A DNA stretch of 64,000 bases from Bacteroidota bacterium (GCA_029567325.1 JAKQLF010000277.1:91917-155916); one strand, 5' to 3'; counted from the first letter of the stretch, positions 1-10,330 are shown. The notes: a model not told the origin generated them from the letters alone. Made by a program: numbers and translations.

Positions 1-154
1 GATTTGGAGAAGAAATAATTTTGACATCACCTGGCAAAGCTATGTCATTCGCAATCTTTTCTATTTTCCCCTTACTGATAAAGATATCAACAATTTCACC
101 GTTGTGCGGAGCATTTTTGTCAACAATTTTGGCTTTTTGTATCAGCAATTTCAT
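1..154 (-). CDS. Dihydroorotase, N-terminal part (cut by window edge)
   Basis: Only the first 51 codons lie in the window; the gene continues beyond base 1. The translated start MKLLIQKAKIVDKNAPHNGE followed by a VDIFISKGKIEKIA segment is the N-terminal beta-sandwich strand pattern of cyclic amidohydrolases, and it fits the Bacteroidota type of dihydroorotase (pyrimidine synthesis, carbamoyl aspartate to dihydroorotate). The metal-binding HxH motif would lie outside the window. The gene starts 40 bp downstream of the BatA-domain gene on the same strand, an arrangement I know from Bacteroidota, so they are probably co-transcribed. The alternative is another amidohydrolase such as a hydantoinase. 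Confidence 0.6.
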   Translation of the reverse strand, partial: MKLLIQKAKIVDKNAPHNGEIVDIFISKGKIEKIANDIALPGDVKIISSPN

Positions 155-194
155 ATTCCAGTTGTTTATATCCTAATTGGCAATTTTGGTTTTT

Positions 195-2222
195 CTAAGT
201 TTTCAAAAAACGAATAAGCAAAGCCTCTATGAGCAAAAATGCAATTGCAGCCCACAAAAACCATCGCCATAAAACTACACCTTGGTCCTTTTCCGAAATG
301 GCTACATTTATTCCAGCTTGTTGTTCTTGGCTGATCACTGACATTGCAGGGTTTGTTTTGATTTGATCTGCCAGTTCAGAATTGCTATAAAAGCTAAGGT
401 CAGATTCTGCACGATCAAAGTTGAAGGCTAGCGTCTTTGCTTTTTGCTCGTTGAGTACAGCGTCATATAATCCGCCCTCAACAATTTGATTACTCACATC
501 CAAGATCATTTTTTTTCCTAAGTTGCGTTGGCCTGGGATAAATTCTTTTTTACCTGTTATTTTGTAAGTGACATCTCCTCCTGCACCTGCTTTATTTTCC
601 ATTTCAACAAACTTATCACTTCCGATCTTGTAAGAAATTTGCTCTGGATTTGTCCGAGAAATGGCCATTCTGTACGTCATTGGCACAAAAATCTCCGCTT
701 GTCTTACCAAATCACTTTTTGTTTCGTCCAGTGGACTTGCACACAAATATAGGATGCCTTCTTCAATGCGATATTTGTTGATAAAAGCATTCCCATCTCT
801 GAAAGACATGATACTCTCAAAAGGTTGTACACTAGAAACCGCACTGATCAAATAGGATAGATTGACGGTAGGTAATTTTAAATTGCGGTTATTGTTTTCA
901 AACACATCAGAAAACACAAATTCCCCAGTATTGATATTGGCAACTTCTTTGTTGTCATTGAGTGCTGAAACCAAGGTATTTGCTCCACTCATAGACAAAA
1001 ATTGATTGTAAGAATTTAAGTCGGCATTTGCTCCAGGAAAAACCAAAACTTTGCCTCCTGCTTTGATGTATTGCAAAAGTTCTGATGCCAAACCTGAAGA
1101 AATACTGCGTAGATCATGCAAAATAATCAATTGATTATTATCAAATTCTTGATATTGGATTTGAGAAAGATTTTGGTGATTTATTTGAAAGTAAGAAATA
1201 CCTTTAAACAATGCATCCAAATATCGGTTGGCTCCACCCTCATCTATAGAAAGGATATTTATTTTCTCCGCGACTTCAAATGATATAAAATAACTATCAT
1301 CAAATTGAATAGGATAATCCAATATTTTGATCTCGGCTTGATGTGTTCCTGTAGTTGTAATACTGAGATTGATTGTGTCCGTAGCAGAGGATCCAGCAGC
1401 GACGTCCATGAGTCCAATGGGTCGTTCCTGATCATCTTTCAAAATAGAAAGTTTGACGCTTTCTATATCGTCGTCTCCATAATTGTGCAATCTCACAACC
1501 AAGGCATTGTTTTGATTGATCATCGGCACAGGTGAAACAAACCAAACACTATCAATCGCTACATTTCTGGTATTGACACCTTGCACAGGAATGAGATTTA
1601 CCTCCATGGTCGTGTCTTGCCAACCTTCTACATTGGTTATACTTTTTTGAAAATCAGAAATGAGATAAGAAATCTGGTTATCTCCTTTCAGTACTTGTTT
1701 TTGCCTATTGATGATCTGAGATAATTGATGAACCGCCGGACTCGGTGTTATTTGATCAATGGTAGTCAAGGCATCATCCTTAGTAAGTGTTCGTTGATAT
1801 TTTCCATCAAAGTCCTGAGTTAAAATCTGGAATTTATCACTTTCTGTATAAGCGTTGACAATATCGCGAGCCCTATCTTTGGCGATGTCTAGGAGAGGAA
1901 TATTTTGACGCTCACCATTCATAGAAAATGAATTATCGACAAAAATACTGACTGCCTTTTCACCAACTCGCACCTTATCATCCTTCTTTAAAAAGGGTTG
2001 TGCGAATGCAAATACCAATGCAGCCAAAGCCAAACATCTCATCAATAAAACAAGCAAATTTTTCAACCTGCTTCTAGAAGAAGTTTCCTCCTTGATCTCT
2101 TGTAAAAACTTAGTATTGGAAAAGTAAACCTTCTTGAACCTTCTGAAATAGAACAAGTGTATGATGATTGGTATCGAAAGACCAGCAATAGCCCATAAAA
2201 AACTCGGATATAAAAAACTCAT
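195..2222 (-). CDS. BatA domain-containing membrane protein
   Basis: A 675-residue inner-membrane protein with a large periplasmic part. Residues 1-77 form a BatA (aerotolerance regulator) domain: a membrane segment at about 8-25, a basic cytoplasmic stretch and a second segment at about 57-77. It is followed by a von Willebrand A-like domain whose MIDAS motif starts with DNSFSMN at residues 96-102. The C-terminus has another membrane helix (about 652-671). BatA-type proteins are often encoded beside MoxR ATPases and may handle envelope or oxygen stress; no MoxR gene is visible here. Function beyond membrane association is not established by the sequence. Confidence 0.85.
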   Translation of the reverse strand: MSFLYPSFLWAIAGLSIPIIIHLFYFRRFKKVYFSNTKFLQEIKEETSSRSRLKNLLVLLMRCLALAALVFAFAQPFLKKDDKVRVGEKAVSIFVDNSFSMNGERQNIPLLDIAKDRARDIVNAYTESDKFQILTQDFDGKYQRTLTKDDALTTIDQITPSPAVHQLSQIINRQKQVLKGDNQISYLISDFQKSITNVEGWQDTTMEVNLIPVQGVNTRNVAIDSVWFVSPVPMINQNNALVVRLHNYGDDDIESVKLSILKDDQERPIGLMDVAAGSSATDTINLSITTTGTHQAEIKILDYPIQFDDSYFISFEVAEKINILSIDEGGANRYLDALFKGISYFQINHQNLSQIQYQEFDNNQLIILHDLRSISSGLASELLQYIKAGGKVLVFPGANADLNSYNQFLSMSGANTLVSALNDNKEVANINTGEFVFSDVFENNNRNLKLPTVNLSYLISAVSSVQPFESIMSFRDGNAFINKYRIEEGILYLCASPLDETKSDLVRQAEIFVPMTYRMAISRTNPEQISYKIGSDKFVEMENKAGAGGDVTYKITGKKEFIPGQRNLGKKMILDVSNQIVEGGLYDAVLNEQKAKTLAFNFDRAESDLSFYSNSELADQIKTNPAMSVISQEQQAGINVAISEKDQGVVLWRWFLWAAIAFLLIEALLIRFLKT

Positions 2223-2229
2223 AGCTGCG

Positions 2230-2237
2230 CAAAAATA
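2230..2237 (-). promoter_or_regulatory. Candidate -7 promoter element of the BatA gene
   Basis: On the minus strand the sequence reads TATTTTTG, matching the Bacteroidota -7 consensus TAnnTTTG. It ends only 7 bases before the ATG, so the transcript would be nearly leaderless. No clear -33 TTTG was found at the expected spacing, so this rests on one element. Confidence 0.45.
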
Positions 2238-2425
2238 ACGGATTCAATGAAAAGAACGCTATTTATAGATAAAATGATTTGTTGTGTTATAGATATTGAT
2301 TAAAGATACTTAAAACCGTATTTATTAATAAGCAACAACCGGCCTTTTTGTAAGGGTTGAAGTCTTTGAAATAAACGATGTATTTTATCACCTTGAATAA
2401 AAAAGTGCAAAAATAAATTACTTAT

Positions 2426-4747
2426 TTAATTGACAATCAATATTTTAGTGACATAACTATCGACTGATTCAAAATCAACTCTAGAAGCACTAAACACCAA
2501 ATAGACACCTGGAGCAGCTTTTCTCCCTGTATAGTCTCTGCCGTCCCAATTTGCCTGTCCTCCCAATGCTGTAGTTTCATAAACCAGTTTCCCATTGATA
2601 TCTGTGATTTTCACATTGGCATCTCTGCCCAAACCTCTCACAGAAATAGTTCCTTCGTAGCCAGGTCTTACCGGGTTTGGAAATGCATAGACTTCCTCAC
2701 TGTGTCTCGCCTTTGCACCAACCGTCTCCGTTTGATATGCCTGAATTCCCTGAGCTGTGCCAATATACATGACACCAGATTTTTGGTCAAATTTTAGAGA
2801 GACAACTGTATTATCCAGCAATGGGGAATTTGTAGTTGTAAATCGCAAAACCTGATTTATAGCATCCGCACTTTGTACAAAAATACCATTTCTAGTGCCA
2901 AACCATTTCCGATTACCACCATCAAATTCAATAGATAAAATATCTTCAGTTTTCAATAATATTGCTGCAATACTATCTTGCAATACTTTGATGACATTAC
3001 CCTTACAATTTTCATCAAAGGGGTCACAATCAAAAACTACAGGACCCTCATTGGTACCAACCCATATTTCACCATCTTGATCTGCCTGGATGCTATAAAT
3101 ACTGCCGCCTTCAAGTACAGAATTGGATTGATCAAAATAACGATATCGATCATCAGATGGGTCATTGATGCGTTCTCCATCGTCCAAAACCAAGACCCCA
3201 CCAGGATTACCAATCACGGTAAACCATTTGTAGTTTCGATCATCAAAAGCGATTTTGGCGATGGCTTTGTTGGCAATGGGAGGTACAAAGCTATACCAGT
3301 TGCCATCTGGTGTACCTGCAAATATTGGTTTGGGCGACAAATAAGCGGTAGCCCATAAATTGCCGTTTTTATCAAACTTTACAAATGCGACCCTGTTTGT
3401 GATCGGTAACTTAGTATTGTTGAGGAATTCAAAACTTTCTTTTTCAAAATCATAAATCATAATGCCACTATAAAAACTGGCGGCATAAATTTTGTCCTCA
3501 GTAGGATGGGGAGCAACAGAAAGAAAATTGAGGAAATCATTTTGGTCAATGGTATTGAAAAAAGGCCCTGCTAAATTCAACCATTCATCATTTTGTAAAA
3601 CATAAACTCCATTCCTATTGGAAAGTAATGCGTAATTATCAATGGAAGCACCGCCACTTGCAAAAAATACTCTATCATTTTTTACTTCAATCTGACTCGT
3701 CTCAAATGACAAAGGCGAATCAAATTCTACCATCTGGCAGCCTTCATTGAGACCAGCAGTCGTAAATCTGAACAACCTCCACATGTCTGCAAACCATACC
3801 CTGCTTTTTTCATCTTCAATTCCATAAAGTACGCGGTTGGCACAATTTCCTCCAGCAGGTAAAACATTTCCATTTTTATCGATGGCCTTGATCAAAGATG
3901 AAACATTGTTATCTCTATATCCAATCAATAAATGAGCGCCTTCGGTTGTCATAAATATAGGTTCAAATGAAAAACCTACCTCCACTGACAGTGGTGCAAA
4001 AATATTTCCATTATCACTGACAAAAACTCTTTTATTAACGGTGGTGTAAACTTTGCCATTGAAAAAAGCTACCATGCGTGAATCATAACTTGCTGGCAAG
4101 TTTGCTCTTCCACTCAAAAATTCCCATCTTGAAAAATTAATTTTAGAAATGTCGTCTTTTCTGATTTTGAAAAGCCCGTCATCAGTAGCAGCAAATAAGT
4201 GTGTATTGCTAGCACTGACTGCGTAAACTGGGAAAGAAGTGAAGGTAGTAAACCTGAATTCTAGCGCTTTTAAATCCCACTCCACAATTCCAAAATCTGT
4301 GGATAAATAAGCAGTATTTTCGTCCAGGATGAAAATATCATTGATGTTTTTACGACCTATGATGTTTTTGTTGTCTTTTATGTCAGAAATGGTGTATACT
4401 CCCTCGTCAGATACAATATCAATGCCACCAGATTCATAAATAACAATGAGTTGCTTGTTGAATTTATCAAATTTGATCTTTGAAATGACTGTTTCTGATA
4501 ATCCATCCATTTTGGAAAGTTCTACAAAAGAAAGATCATTTTTATCAAATATCAATATGGACCTTTTTGTAGAATAGTATATTTTTTGGTCACTCTGAGT
4601 TACCCAAGCACCTTCTCGTTTGGGTAGATAGGTGGCCCAATCGCCGATTTTCATCGGTTGTTGACCATAAATAACTGCTGTAGAAAAACCTAAAAAAACC
4701 AATAAATAAGATAAAATTCTCTTCAAAATCAAAATTTCTAAGTTCAT
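2426..4747 (-). CDS. PorZ-like beta-propeller protein with T9SS-type C-terminal domain
   Basis: A 773-residue exported protein. After a signal peptide (core ILSYLLVFLGFSTAVIYG) the N-terminal propeller contains the stretch KIYYSTKRSILIFDKNDLSF and then GLSETVISKIKFD, which resembles PorZ, the T9SS attachment-complex propeller that delivers anionic LPS. Repeated short propeller blades such as NRKWFGTRNGIFV run to about residue 670. The last 90 residues form a sorting-type domain (AFPNPVRPGYEG to KILIVN). The ATG at 4747 gives seven residues before a TTG at codon 9; starting at that TTG would give a more standard signal peptide (MKRILSYLL...). It is monocistronic with its own promoter. A generic two-component-type propeller protein is the alternative. 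Confidence 0.7.
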   Translation of the reverse strand: MNLEILILKRILSYLLVFLGFSTAVIYGQQPMKIGDWATYLPKREGAWVTQSDQKIYYSTKRSILIFDKNDLSFVELSKMDGLSETVISKIKFDKFNKQLIVIYESGGIDIVSDEGVYTISDIKDNKNIIGRKNINDIFILDENTAYLSTDFGIVEWDLKALEFRFTTFTSFPVYAVSASNTHLFAATDDGLFKIRKDDISKINFSRWEFLSGRANLPASYDSRMVAFFNGKVYTTVNKRVFVSDNGNIFAPLSVEVGFSFEPIFMTTEGAHLLIGYRDNNVSSLIKAIDKNGNVLPAGGNCANRVLYGIEDEKSRVWFADMWRLFRFTTAGLNEGCQMVEFDSPLSFETSQIEVKNDRVFFASGGASIDNYALLSNRNGVYVLQNDEWLNLAGPFFNTIDQNDFLNFLSVAPHPTEDKIYAASFYSGIMIYDFEKESFEFLNNTKLPITNRVAFVKFDKNGNLWATAYLSPKPIFAGTPDGNWYSFVPPIANKAIAKIAFDDRNYKWFTVIGNPGGVLVLDDGERINDPSDDRYRYFDQSNSVLEGGSIYSIQADQDGEIWVGTNEGPVVFDCDPFDENCKGNVIKVLQDSIAAILLKTEDILSIEFDGGNRKWFGTRNGIFVQSADAINQVLRFTTTNSPLLDNTVVSLKFDQKSGVMYIGTAQGIQAYQTETVGAKARHSEEVYAFPNPVRPGYEGTISVRGLGRDANVKITDINGKLVYETTALGGQANWDGRDYTGRKAAPGVYLVFSASRVDFESVDSYVTKILIVN

Positions 4748-4755
4748 ATAAAAGT

Positions 4756-4784
4756 GCGAAGTAAAAGTAAGTCATTTGATCAAA
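4756..4784 (-). promoter_or_regulatory. Promoter of the PorZ-like gene
   Basis: On the minus strand a TTTG (-33 type) is followed after 17 bases by TACTTCGC, close to the TAnnTTTG -7 consensus. The -7 box ends 8 bases from the annotated ATG, which implies a very short leader or a start at the downstream TTG. Confidence 0.55.
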
Positions 4785-4897
4785 GTTAAAGAGATACTCA
4801 TTCAATATTGATCAATTTCACTTAGCTAACGTTTATAATGTTGATATTTGTATTGTTTTTAGATCAATTTTAGCTTCAAAGCTTAATACTTATTTAA

Positions 4898-5725
4898 ATG
4901 GAAGTAATCACACTTGGATTTTCGCCTTGCCCAAATGACACTTTTATTTTCGGAGCCTTGGTCAACGATCAGTTGATACACAAGGATTTGTCTTTTCAAT
5001 ACATGATGGAGGATGTAGAATACCTCAATAAAGCTGCACTGGCAGGTGATTTGGACGTGGTGAAAGTTAGTTATTTTGCCTTTACAAAACTATCAGATAA
5101 ATACCAGTTGTTGACTTCGGGCGGAGCTCTTGGTACCAACTGTGGCCCATTGATCATCTCAAAAACATCGGGTAGAATTCCTTCAGAAAAAGATGTAATA
5201 GCCATTCCAGGAGAAAATACCACCGCAAATCTGTTACTTACATTGGCTTATCCACAATGCACCAATAAAGAAGTGGTCTTGTTTTCTGATATTGAAAAAG
5301 GTGTTTTAGAAGGAAAATATGATTTTGGTCTCATCATTCACGAATCTAGATTTACTTATCAGCAAAATGGATTGTTTAAAGTTCGTGATTTAGGCGAATT
5401 CTGGGAAGAATATACTGGAACGCCAATACCGCTTGGTGCTATTGCCATCAAAAAATCTTTGCCTGAAAATACAAAAAAGCGGATCAATGAGCTCATTTCT
5501 GAGAGTTTGCAATACGCCTATGACCATAGAGATAGCGCTATGGATTTTGTAAAGCAACATGCACAGGGAATGGATCCAGTCGTCATGCAAGCGCACATTG
5601 ACCTGTATGTGACACCTTATTCGATGGATCTGGGTGATCATGGTAAAATGGCTGCTTCACGATTATTTCATGAGATTGAACTAAAGTTGGGCATCAAGGA
5701 GCCAGAATGGCCAATATACATTTGA
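4898..5725 (+). CDS. mqnD: 1,4-dihydroxy-6-naphthoate synthase (MqnD), futalosine menaquinone pathway
   Basis: A 275-residue cytoplasmic enzyme that converts cyclic dehypoxanthinyl futalosine to 1,4-dihydroxy-6-naphthoate, a late step of the futalosine route to menaquinone. The signature GFSPCPNDTFIFGAL (residues 7-21) and the GALGTNCGPLIISK stretch are typical of MqnD, which has a periplasmic-binding-protein fold. Length matches the family. No other menaquinone genes are adjacent, so the pathway genes are scattered, as is common in Bacteroidota. It is encoded divergently from the PorZ-like gene with about 150 bp between them. Confidence 0.93.
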   Translation: MEVITLGFSPCPNDTFIFGALVNDQLIHKDLSFQYMMEDVEYLNKAALAGDLDVVKVSYFAFTKLSDKYQLLTSGGALGTNCGPLIISKTSGRIPSEKDVIAIPGENTTANLLLTLAYPQCTNKEVVLFSDIEKGVLEGKYDFGLIIHESRFTYQQNGLFKVRDLGEFWEEYTGTPIPLGAIAIKKSLPENTKKRINELISESLQYAYDHRDSAMDFVKQHAQGMDPVVMQAHIDLYVTPYSMDLGDHGKMAASRLFHEIELKLGIKEPEWPIYI

Positions 5726-5792
5726 GGGATAAATAATTTATTTGAGATCATTGTTGATATTCATTATTATTGTCTATCAATTCCAATAAATC

Positions 5793-7541
5793 TTGACCAA
5801 CTCCAAAAAAAATATTCTTAATAACATAAGCTATTTAGTTTTTGTATCTATTCTTATTTACGAAATATTCCAAATTTATACGGCTAAACGAGACCTTCTT
5901 CAACTTAGTCAAAATCTGAATTTCAACCTTGCCTATTTTCTCATTTGTTGTTGTGTTTTCACTGCCATCATTTTGTTGAATAAGGATAAGGAACAAGTTG
6001 CACCGGAAACGATAGCTTTACCCAAAGAAAAACGGTCTACTTCGTATTTTGATGGAATATTTACGTTTTGGAAACAGTTGCCTTGGTATATCAATGGAGG
6101 AGTCCTACTATTGAGTATATTAATGGGTTTGTTGTGTTTTTTTGATTTGGGTTATTTTGATATTTTACCAGATGAATCGCTACACATAGAATCTGCCCAG
6201 GGTTTTAATGAGACGGGAAACTTCAAAAGGTGGGACTTTCTTTTAAACAAAACTGGAGAGCCATATGATCGAGCATGGTCTTATACTTTTCTCATCGCAA
6301 TTGTTTATAAATTTTTTGGTGTTTCTGTTGAAAATGCACGTTTAGTTTCTGCCTTATTGGGAATACTTTTCGTCCCAGTGATGTTCAGAATTTCCATGTA
6401 TTTTACCAAAAGTTACACGGCGTCTTTGTTGACTACCTTGGCTGTAATATTTTGTCCCTATTTCTTAGTTTACTTTCGTAGAATTAGGATGTACTCCATG
6501 CTTTTACCCGTATTTGCACTCTTTTATTATTTTGCTATTCGGGTTATAAATGAGCCTAGTGGAAGAGGTAAATTATTTGGGTCTGTTTTATTGGGAAAGC
6601 TACTAGATTTCAAAATGCCATTATTGGGAATGACCTTGTTTTTTCTCTTTCTATCATTCAATGTGCATCAATTATCATTACTGAGCCTTGTAGCCTTGTT
6701 TATCTATTTTATCTATCTAGTGATCTTACAAAAGAGTCTCAGGTTAATGACCATTTTTGGCCTTGGAGTTGTCATACTTATTTTAATAATGATAAAACCA
6801 GAGGTTTCTGGTGGACTCGAAAATAAATTCAGTTTTTTCAAAGAAAACAACCAAATCTACCTTACCTTTTTATTGCAGCCTTTATTTAGCATCAACTTCA
6901 CTTTAGCAGTTTTTACATCGGGCATTTTATTCATTTTTAAAAGTGAAAATAAAAAGATGTTGGTTGCACTGTATGCAATGGTCTTATCTACCATATGTTT
7001 ATTTGTTTATTGCATTCAATATGATATCCATTTCAGGTATATCTCCTACACAATGCCTTTTTTCTTTATTTTAATGTTTTATCTCTTAAATATTTACAAT
7101 GAAAAGGTGGCACCAAAATATTTTTCTTTTGTGCTTCCTTTAGCATGTGTTTCAGTGATGCTCTTAAATTTTGTAAATAGCAAGGAATCCATCTATTACA
7201 AAAATCCAGAAGCTCAGTTTACTGAGAAGGTCTACAGGACGATGAAAAGGCAATTTGACCCTAAAACACAACAAATCTTGGCTTTATTCCCAGAAGAATT
7301 TTATCTAGATGAAATGGCTCCTAATACTCCGCTGATCGCAATGCCAAAAGATAAGGAATTGGGCCTCGGACAATTGAATTTCCTCCTGTCCAAAAAACAA
7401 AGTTCTTGGGTTACCTGGCCAACACACAAATCAAGACACATGCGTCAAGAGGTGATAGAAAAGATTAACAACACTTGTCAAAAGTATCATGGGTATGCGA
7501 TTGACAATACTTTTGTAAAGTTGTATTTGTGTAGAAGGTAA
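5793..7541 (+). CDS. GT39-like membrane glycosyltransferase
   Basis: A 582-residue integral membrane protein with about ten hydrophobic helices. An acidic loop after an early helix reads ILPDESLHIESAQG, the D-E motif found in the first periplasmic loop of dolichyl-phosphate-mannose or undecaprenyl-phosphate-sugar-dependent glycosyltransferases (GT39/ArnT group). This suggests sugar transfer from a lipid carrier to an envelope acceptor; donor and acceptor are unknown. The start must be TTG at 5793, because an in-frame TAA lies only one codon upstream and the next in-frame ATG is deep in the protein. It stands alone after mqnD and converges on thrS. Confidence 0.7.
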   Translation: MTNSKKNILNNISYLVFVSILIYEIFQIYTAKRDLLQLSQNLNFNLAYFLICCCVFTAIILLNKDKEQVAPETIALPKEKRSTSYFDGIFTFWKQLPWYINGGVLLLSILMGLLCFFDLGYFDILPDESLHIESAQGFNETGNFKRWDFLLNKTGEPYDRAWSYTFLIAIVYKFFGVSVENARLVSALLGILFVPVMFRISMYFTKSYTASLLTTLAVIFCPYFLVYFRRIRMYSMLLPVFALFYYFAIRVINEPSGRGKLFGSVLLGKLLDFKMPLLGMTLFFLFLSFNVHQLSLLSLVALFIYFIYLVILQKSLRLMTIFGLGVVILILIMIKPEVSGGLENKFSFFKENNQIYLTFLLQPLFSINFTLAVFTSGILFIFKSENKKMLVALYAMVLSTICLFVYCIQYDIHFRYISYTMPFFFILMFYLLNIYNEKVAPKYFSFVLPLACVSVMLLNFVNSKESIYYKNPEAQFTEKVYRTMKRQFDPKTQQILALFPEEFYLDEMAPNTPLIAMPKDKELGLGQLNFLLSKKQSSWVTWPTHKSRHMRQEVIEKINNTCQKYHGYAIDNTFVKLYLCRR

Positions 7542-7578
7542 TGGAAACTAGGTTGCTCTGGTTTGCTTTAAATAGTAA

Positions 7579-7598
7579 AGACGCAAGGCCTTGCGTCT
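7579..7598. repeat. 20-bp perfect palindrome between convergent genes
   Basis: AGACGCAAGGCCTTGCGTCT is its own reverse complement over all 20 bases. It sits between the stop of the glycosyltransferase gene and the stop of thrS, a normal place for a bidirectional terminator, but there is no adjacent T-run on either side. It resembles dispersed REP-like palindromes of bacterial genomes. Confidence 0.6.
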
Positions 7599-7645
7599 CA
7601 ACTTTATGTCTTATGGGCGGAAAGCATTCCACCCCTTCTATTCCA

Positions 7646-9592
7646 TTACTTTTCTATCTGTGCTTCCGTAGCGTCAATTTCATTTTGAACATAAGCGGCC
7701 AATTCTGCTACCGTCATGGTACCAATGTCTCCTAGACCTTGCCTTCTTACTGAAACTGTTCCTGTTTCTGCTTCTTTATCGCCAATGATCAACATCAAAG
7801 GGACGCGTTTCAATTCGGTATCGCGAATTTTTCTGCCCAAAGACTCATTTCGATCATCAATAAATCCTCTGATGTCATATTTTTTGAGTGCTGTTTCCAC
7901 TGTTTTGCAATAATCAATTAATCTCTCTGATACAGGGAGCATGCCATATTGATCGGGCGTAAGCCAAAGTGGAAATTTACCTGCAGTGTGCTCAATGAGG
8001 ATAGATATAAACCTTTCCATACTGCCGAAAGGAGCTCTGTGAATCATCACTGGCCGGTGAGGTTTGTTGTCAGAACCAACATACTCCAATTGGAATCTTT
8101 CTGGCAAATTGTAATCTACCTGTATGGTTCCCAATTGCCAAGAACGGCCCAAAGCGTCCTTGATCATGAAATCTAGTTTTGGACCATAAAATGCAGCCTC
8201 CCCGAGTGCAGTTGTTGTAATCAAATCAACTTCACTTGTTGCCTCAATGATGGCTTTTTCGGCAGCATCCCAATTCTCATCACTGCCAATATATTTTTCT
8301 GGAGTTGCTGGGTCTCTCAAAGAAATCTGAGCCGTAAAATTATCAAATCCCATTTTTTTGATGACCTTGGTTGTCAATTCCAGGACGTTGAGGAATTCAC
8401 CTTTAACCTGATCAACGGTGCAAAAAATATGGGCATCGTCTTGTGTAAAACCTCTTACCCTAGACAGACCATGTAATTCTCCTGCTTGCTCATAACGATA
8501 AACTGTTCCAAATTCACCAATTCTCAAAGGCAATTCTTTGTATGACCTTGGTTTATGTGCAAAGATTTCACAATGGTGAGGGCAATTCATGGGTTTGAGC
8601 AAAAACTCTTCCCCTTCTCTAGGAGTTTTAATTGGTTGGAAACTATCAGCACCATATTTGGCATAGTGTCCTGAAGTTTCATACAATGCTTTGCCGCCAA
8701 TATGCGGAGTGACCACCATTTGATAACCACTTTTTTCTTGTTCTTCCCGAAGGTAATTTTGCAAACGCTCTCTGAGTTGTGTTCCTTTAGGTAACCATAG
8801 TGGCAATCCACTTCCCACTTTTTCAGAAAACATAAAGAGTTCCAATTCCGCACCTAATTTTCTATGGTCACGTTTTTTGGCTTCTTCTATCATTTCGAGG
8901 TATTCGGTCAATTCCTTTTGTTTCGGAAAGGTGATGCCATATACCCTAGTCATCATTTTACGCTTTTCATCACCACGCCAATAGGCACCTGCGATGTTTG
9001 TCAACTTTACTGCCTTGATTGGTGAAGTGTCAGGAATGTGTGGACCTCTACACAGATCGGTAAAATTTCCTTGTGTATAAAAAGTGATTTTACCATCTTC
9101 CAATCCTTCTAGCAATTCCAATTTATATTCATCGCCTTTTTCTTCGAAATACGCAATTGCTTCTGCTTTTCCTACATCTTTCCTTACGAACGTATTTTTC
9201 TCCCTCGCCAAGTCCAACATTTTTTGCTCCAATTTATCCAAATCAGCTGGAGCAAGTGCTCTGTCACCTAAATCGACATCGTAATAAAAACCAGCTTCGA
9301 TTGCTGGCCCTATACCAAACTTAGCTCCAGGGAAAGCAGATTCCAAGGCTTCGGCAAACAAATGGGCGGAAGAGTGCCAAAAAGTATTCTTTCCAGCTTT
9401 GTCATTCCAGGTATTGAGTTTTACATTACTGTCCGTGGTTATGGCTCTGCTCGCATCCCAAGTTTCTCCATTTACATCAGCACTCAGCACATTTCTTGCC
9501 AAGCCCTCACTGATCGATAGGGCAATGTCCATAGCTGACACACCGCTTTCGTACTGCCGTACACTTCCATCGGGCAAAGTAATGTTTATCAT
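7646..9592 (-). CDS. thrS: Threonine--tRNA ligase
   Basis: A 648-residue class II aminoacyl-tRNA synthetase that charges tRNA-Thr. It begins with a TGS domain (residues 1-60), followed by the editing domain and the catalytic core with motif 2 around [10 protein letters not shown], which supplies the zinc-binding Cys, and motif 3 around [12 protein letters not shown]. The C-terminal anticodon-binding domain begins near [15 protein letters not shown]. Length is normal. In many bacteria thrS is followed by infC, rpmI and rplT; here it is not, and the gene stands alone. No T-box leader is recognisable. Confidence 0.98.
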   Translation of the reverse strand: MINITLPDGSVRQYESGVSAMDIALSISEGLARNVLSADVNGETWDASRAITTDSNVKLNTWNDKAGKNTFWHSSAHLFAEALESAFPGAKFGIGPAIEAGFYYDVDLGDRALAPADLDKLEQKMLDLAREKNTFVRKDVGKAEAIAYFEEKGDEYKLELLEGLEDGKITFYTQGNFTDLCRGPHIPDTSPIKAVKLTNIAGAYWRGDEKRKMMTRVYGITFPKQKELTEYLEMIEEAKKRDHRKLGAELELFMFSEKVGSGLPLWLPKGTQLRERLQNYLREEQEKSGYQMVVTPHIGGKALYETSGHYAKYGADSFQPIKTPREGEEFLLKPMNCPHHCEIFAHKPRSYKELPLRIGEFGTVYRYEQAGELHGLSRVRGFTQDDAHIFCTVDQVKGEFLNVLELTTKVIKKMGFDNFTAQISLRDPATPEKYIGSDENWDAAEKAIIEATSEVDLITTTALGEAAFYGPKLDFMIKDALGRSWQLGTIQVDYNLPERFQLEYVGSDNKPHRPVMIHRAPFGSMERFISILIEHTAGKFPLWLTPDQYGMLPVSERLIDYCKTVETALKKYDIRGFIDDRNESLGRKIRDTELKRVPLMLIIGDKEAETGTVSVRRQGLGDIGTMTVAELAAYVQNEIDATEAQIEK

Positions 9593-9631
9593 ATTCTATT
9601 TATTTATTATATATCTAAGCTCTTCGAGGCA

Positions 9632-9639
9632 CAAAAGTA
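9632..9639 (-). promoter_or_regulatory. Candidate -7 promoter element of thrS
   Basis: On the minus strand TACTTTTG fits TAnnTTTG and is about 40 bases from the thrS ATG. No clear -33 element was found at the usual spacing. Confidence 0.45.
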
Positions 9640-9868
9640 AAAAATGGTAGCTGGTATATCATTAAAATTGAAAAGATATTTCTGAGTATGGTATAGACTC
9701 TACAAAATTCGGTATTTTATCCTAAATTAGGCGATAATTCCTGAATAAAGAGACTGAAAACAAAAGCTCTAATTTACGATCTGTCTATAAAAATTTTAAA
9801 ACAAGAACGAAAAAATGAGAAATTACGTTATTTTTACTTCAGGGTTTTGATAAAAATAAAGCAATAAT

Positions 9869-10330
9869 ATGATTGGAGAAAGTAAGGTTCAAAATAAAAA
9901 GACGCTTGTAAATTTATCTTTATATAAAAAAATTATAATGTCATTAGGTCCGTCTGTCTTTATAGACTTAGATAAACCTAAATCATTAAAGATTGAGGAA
10001 GAACTACAAAATATTAAGCAAAAATTTTTAATTGATCAGCTTGGACTTGAAGACTCCCCTGCTCTGGATAAAAAATTGGATAAAATAACAAAGATATTTT
10101 TAGAATCTAATAATTTTGAAGATTACGGACTCCCCTACTTTTATTATTTACTAGTTATTCATTTTGACTCTATTGATTTCTTTCTCAAAGAGAAAATTTC
10201 AAATGAAAAAGAAAATGATCTTTCGGAGCCACTGTTAGATTTTGCTAAAAGCTTAGCTTCCAGACAAAAAGATATTGACCAAGATATCCGTAGAGTAACA
10301 GATGAAAACTTTTTTTCTCTCTTATTATGA
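9869..10330 (+). CDS. Hypothetical protein, first gene of a two-gene module
   Basis: A 153-residue protein I do not recognise. It has no signal peptide or membrane segment, is strongly charged and is predicted helical, with many Lys, Glu and Asp residues (for example KKLDKITKIFLESNNF). The stop overlaps the start of the next gene by four bases (ATGA), so the two are translationally coupled and probably work together. The pair is flanked by conserved housekeeping genes (thrS and the aminopeptidase P gene) and is visibly more AT-rich, which suggests acquisition by transfer. A toxin-antitoxin or defence role is possible but nothing in the sequence proves it. Confidence 0.75.
   Translation: MIGESKVQNKKTLVNLSLYKKIIMSLGPSVFIDLDKPKSLKIEEELQNIKQKFLIDQLGLEDSPALDKKLDKITKIFLESNNFEDYGLPYFYYLLVIHFDSIDFFLKEKISNEKENDLSEPLLDFAKSLASRQKDIDQDIRRVTDENFFSLLL

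Noticed and set aside
4590-4805. Minus-strand ORF of 71 residues overlapping the PorZ-like start
   Set aside because: It is in a different frame from a well-supported gene and has no family character.
7541-7735. Plus-strand ORF of 64 residues
   Set aside because: It covers the palindrome and the end of thrS on the other strand and is a shadow.
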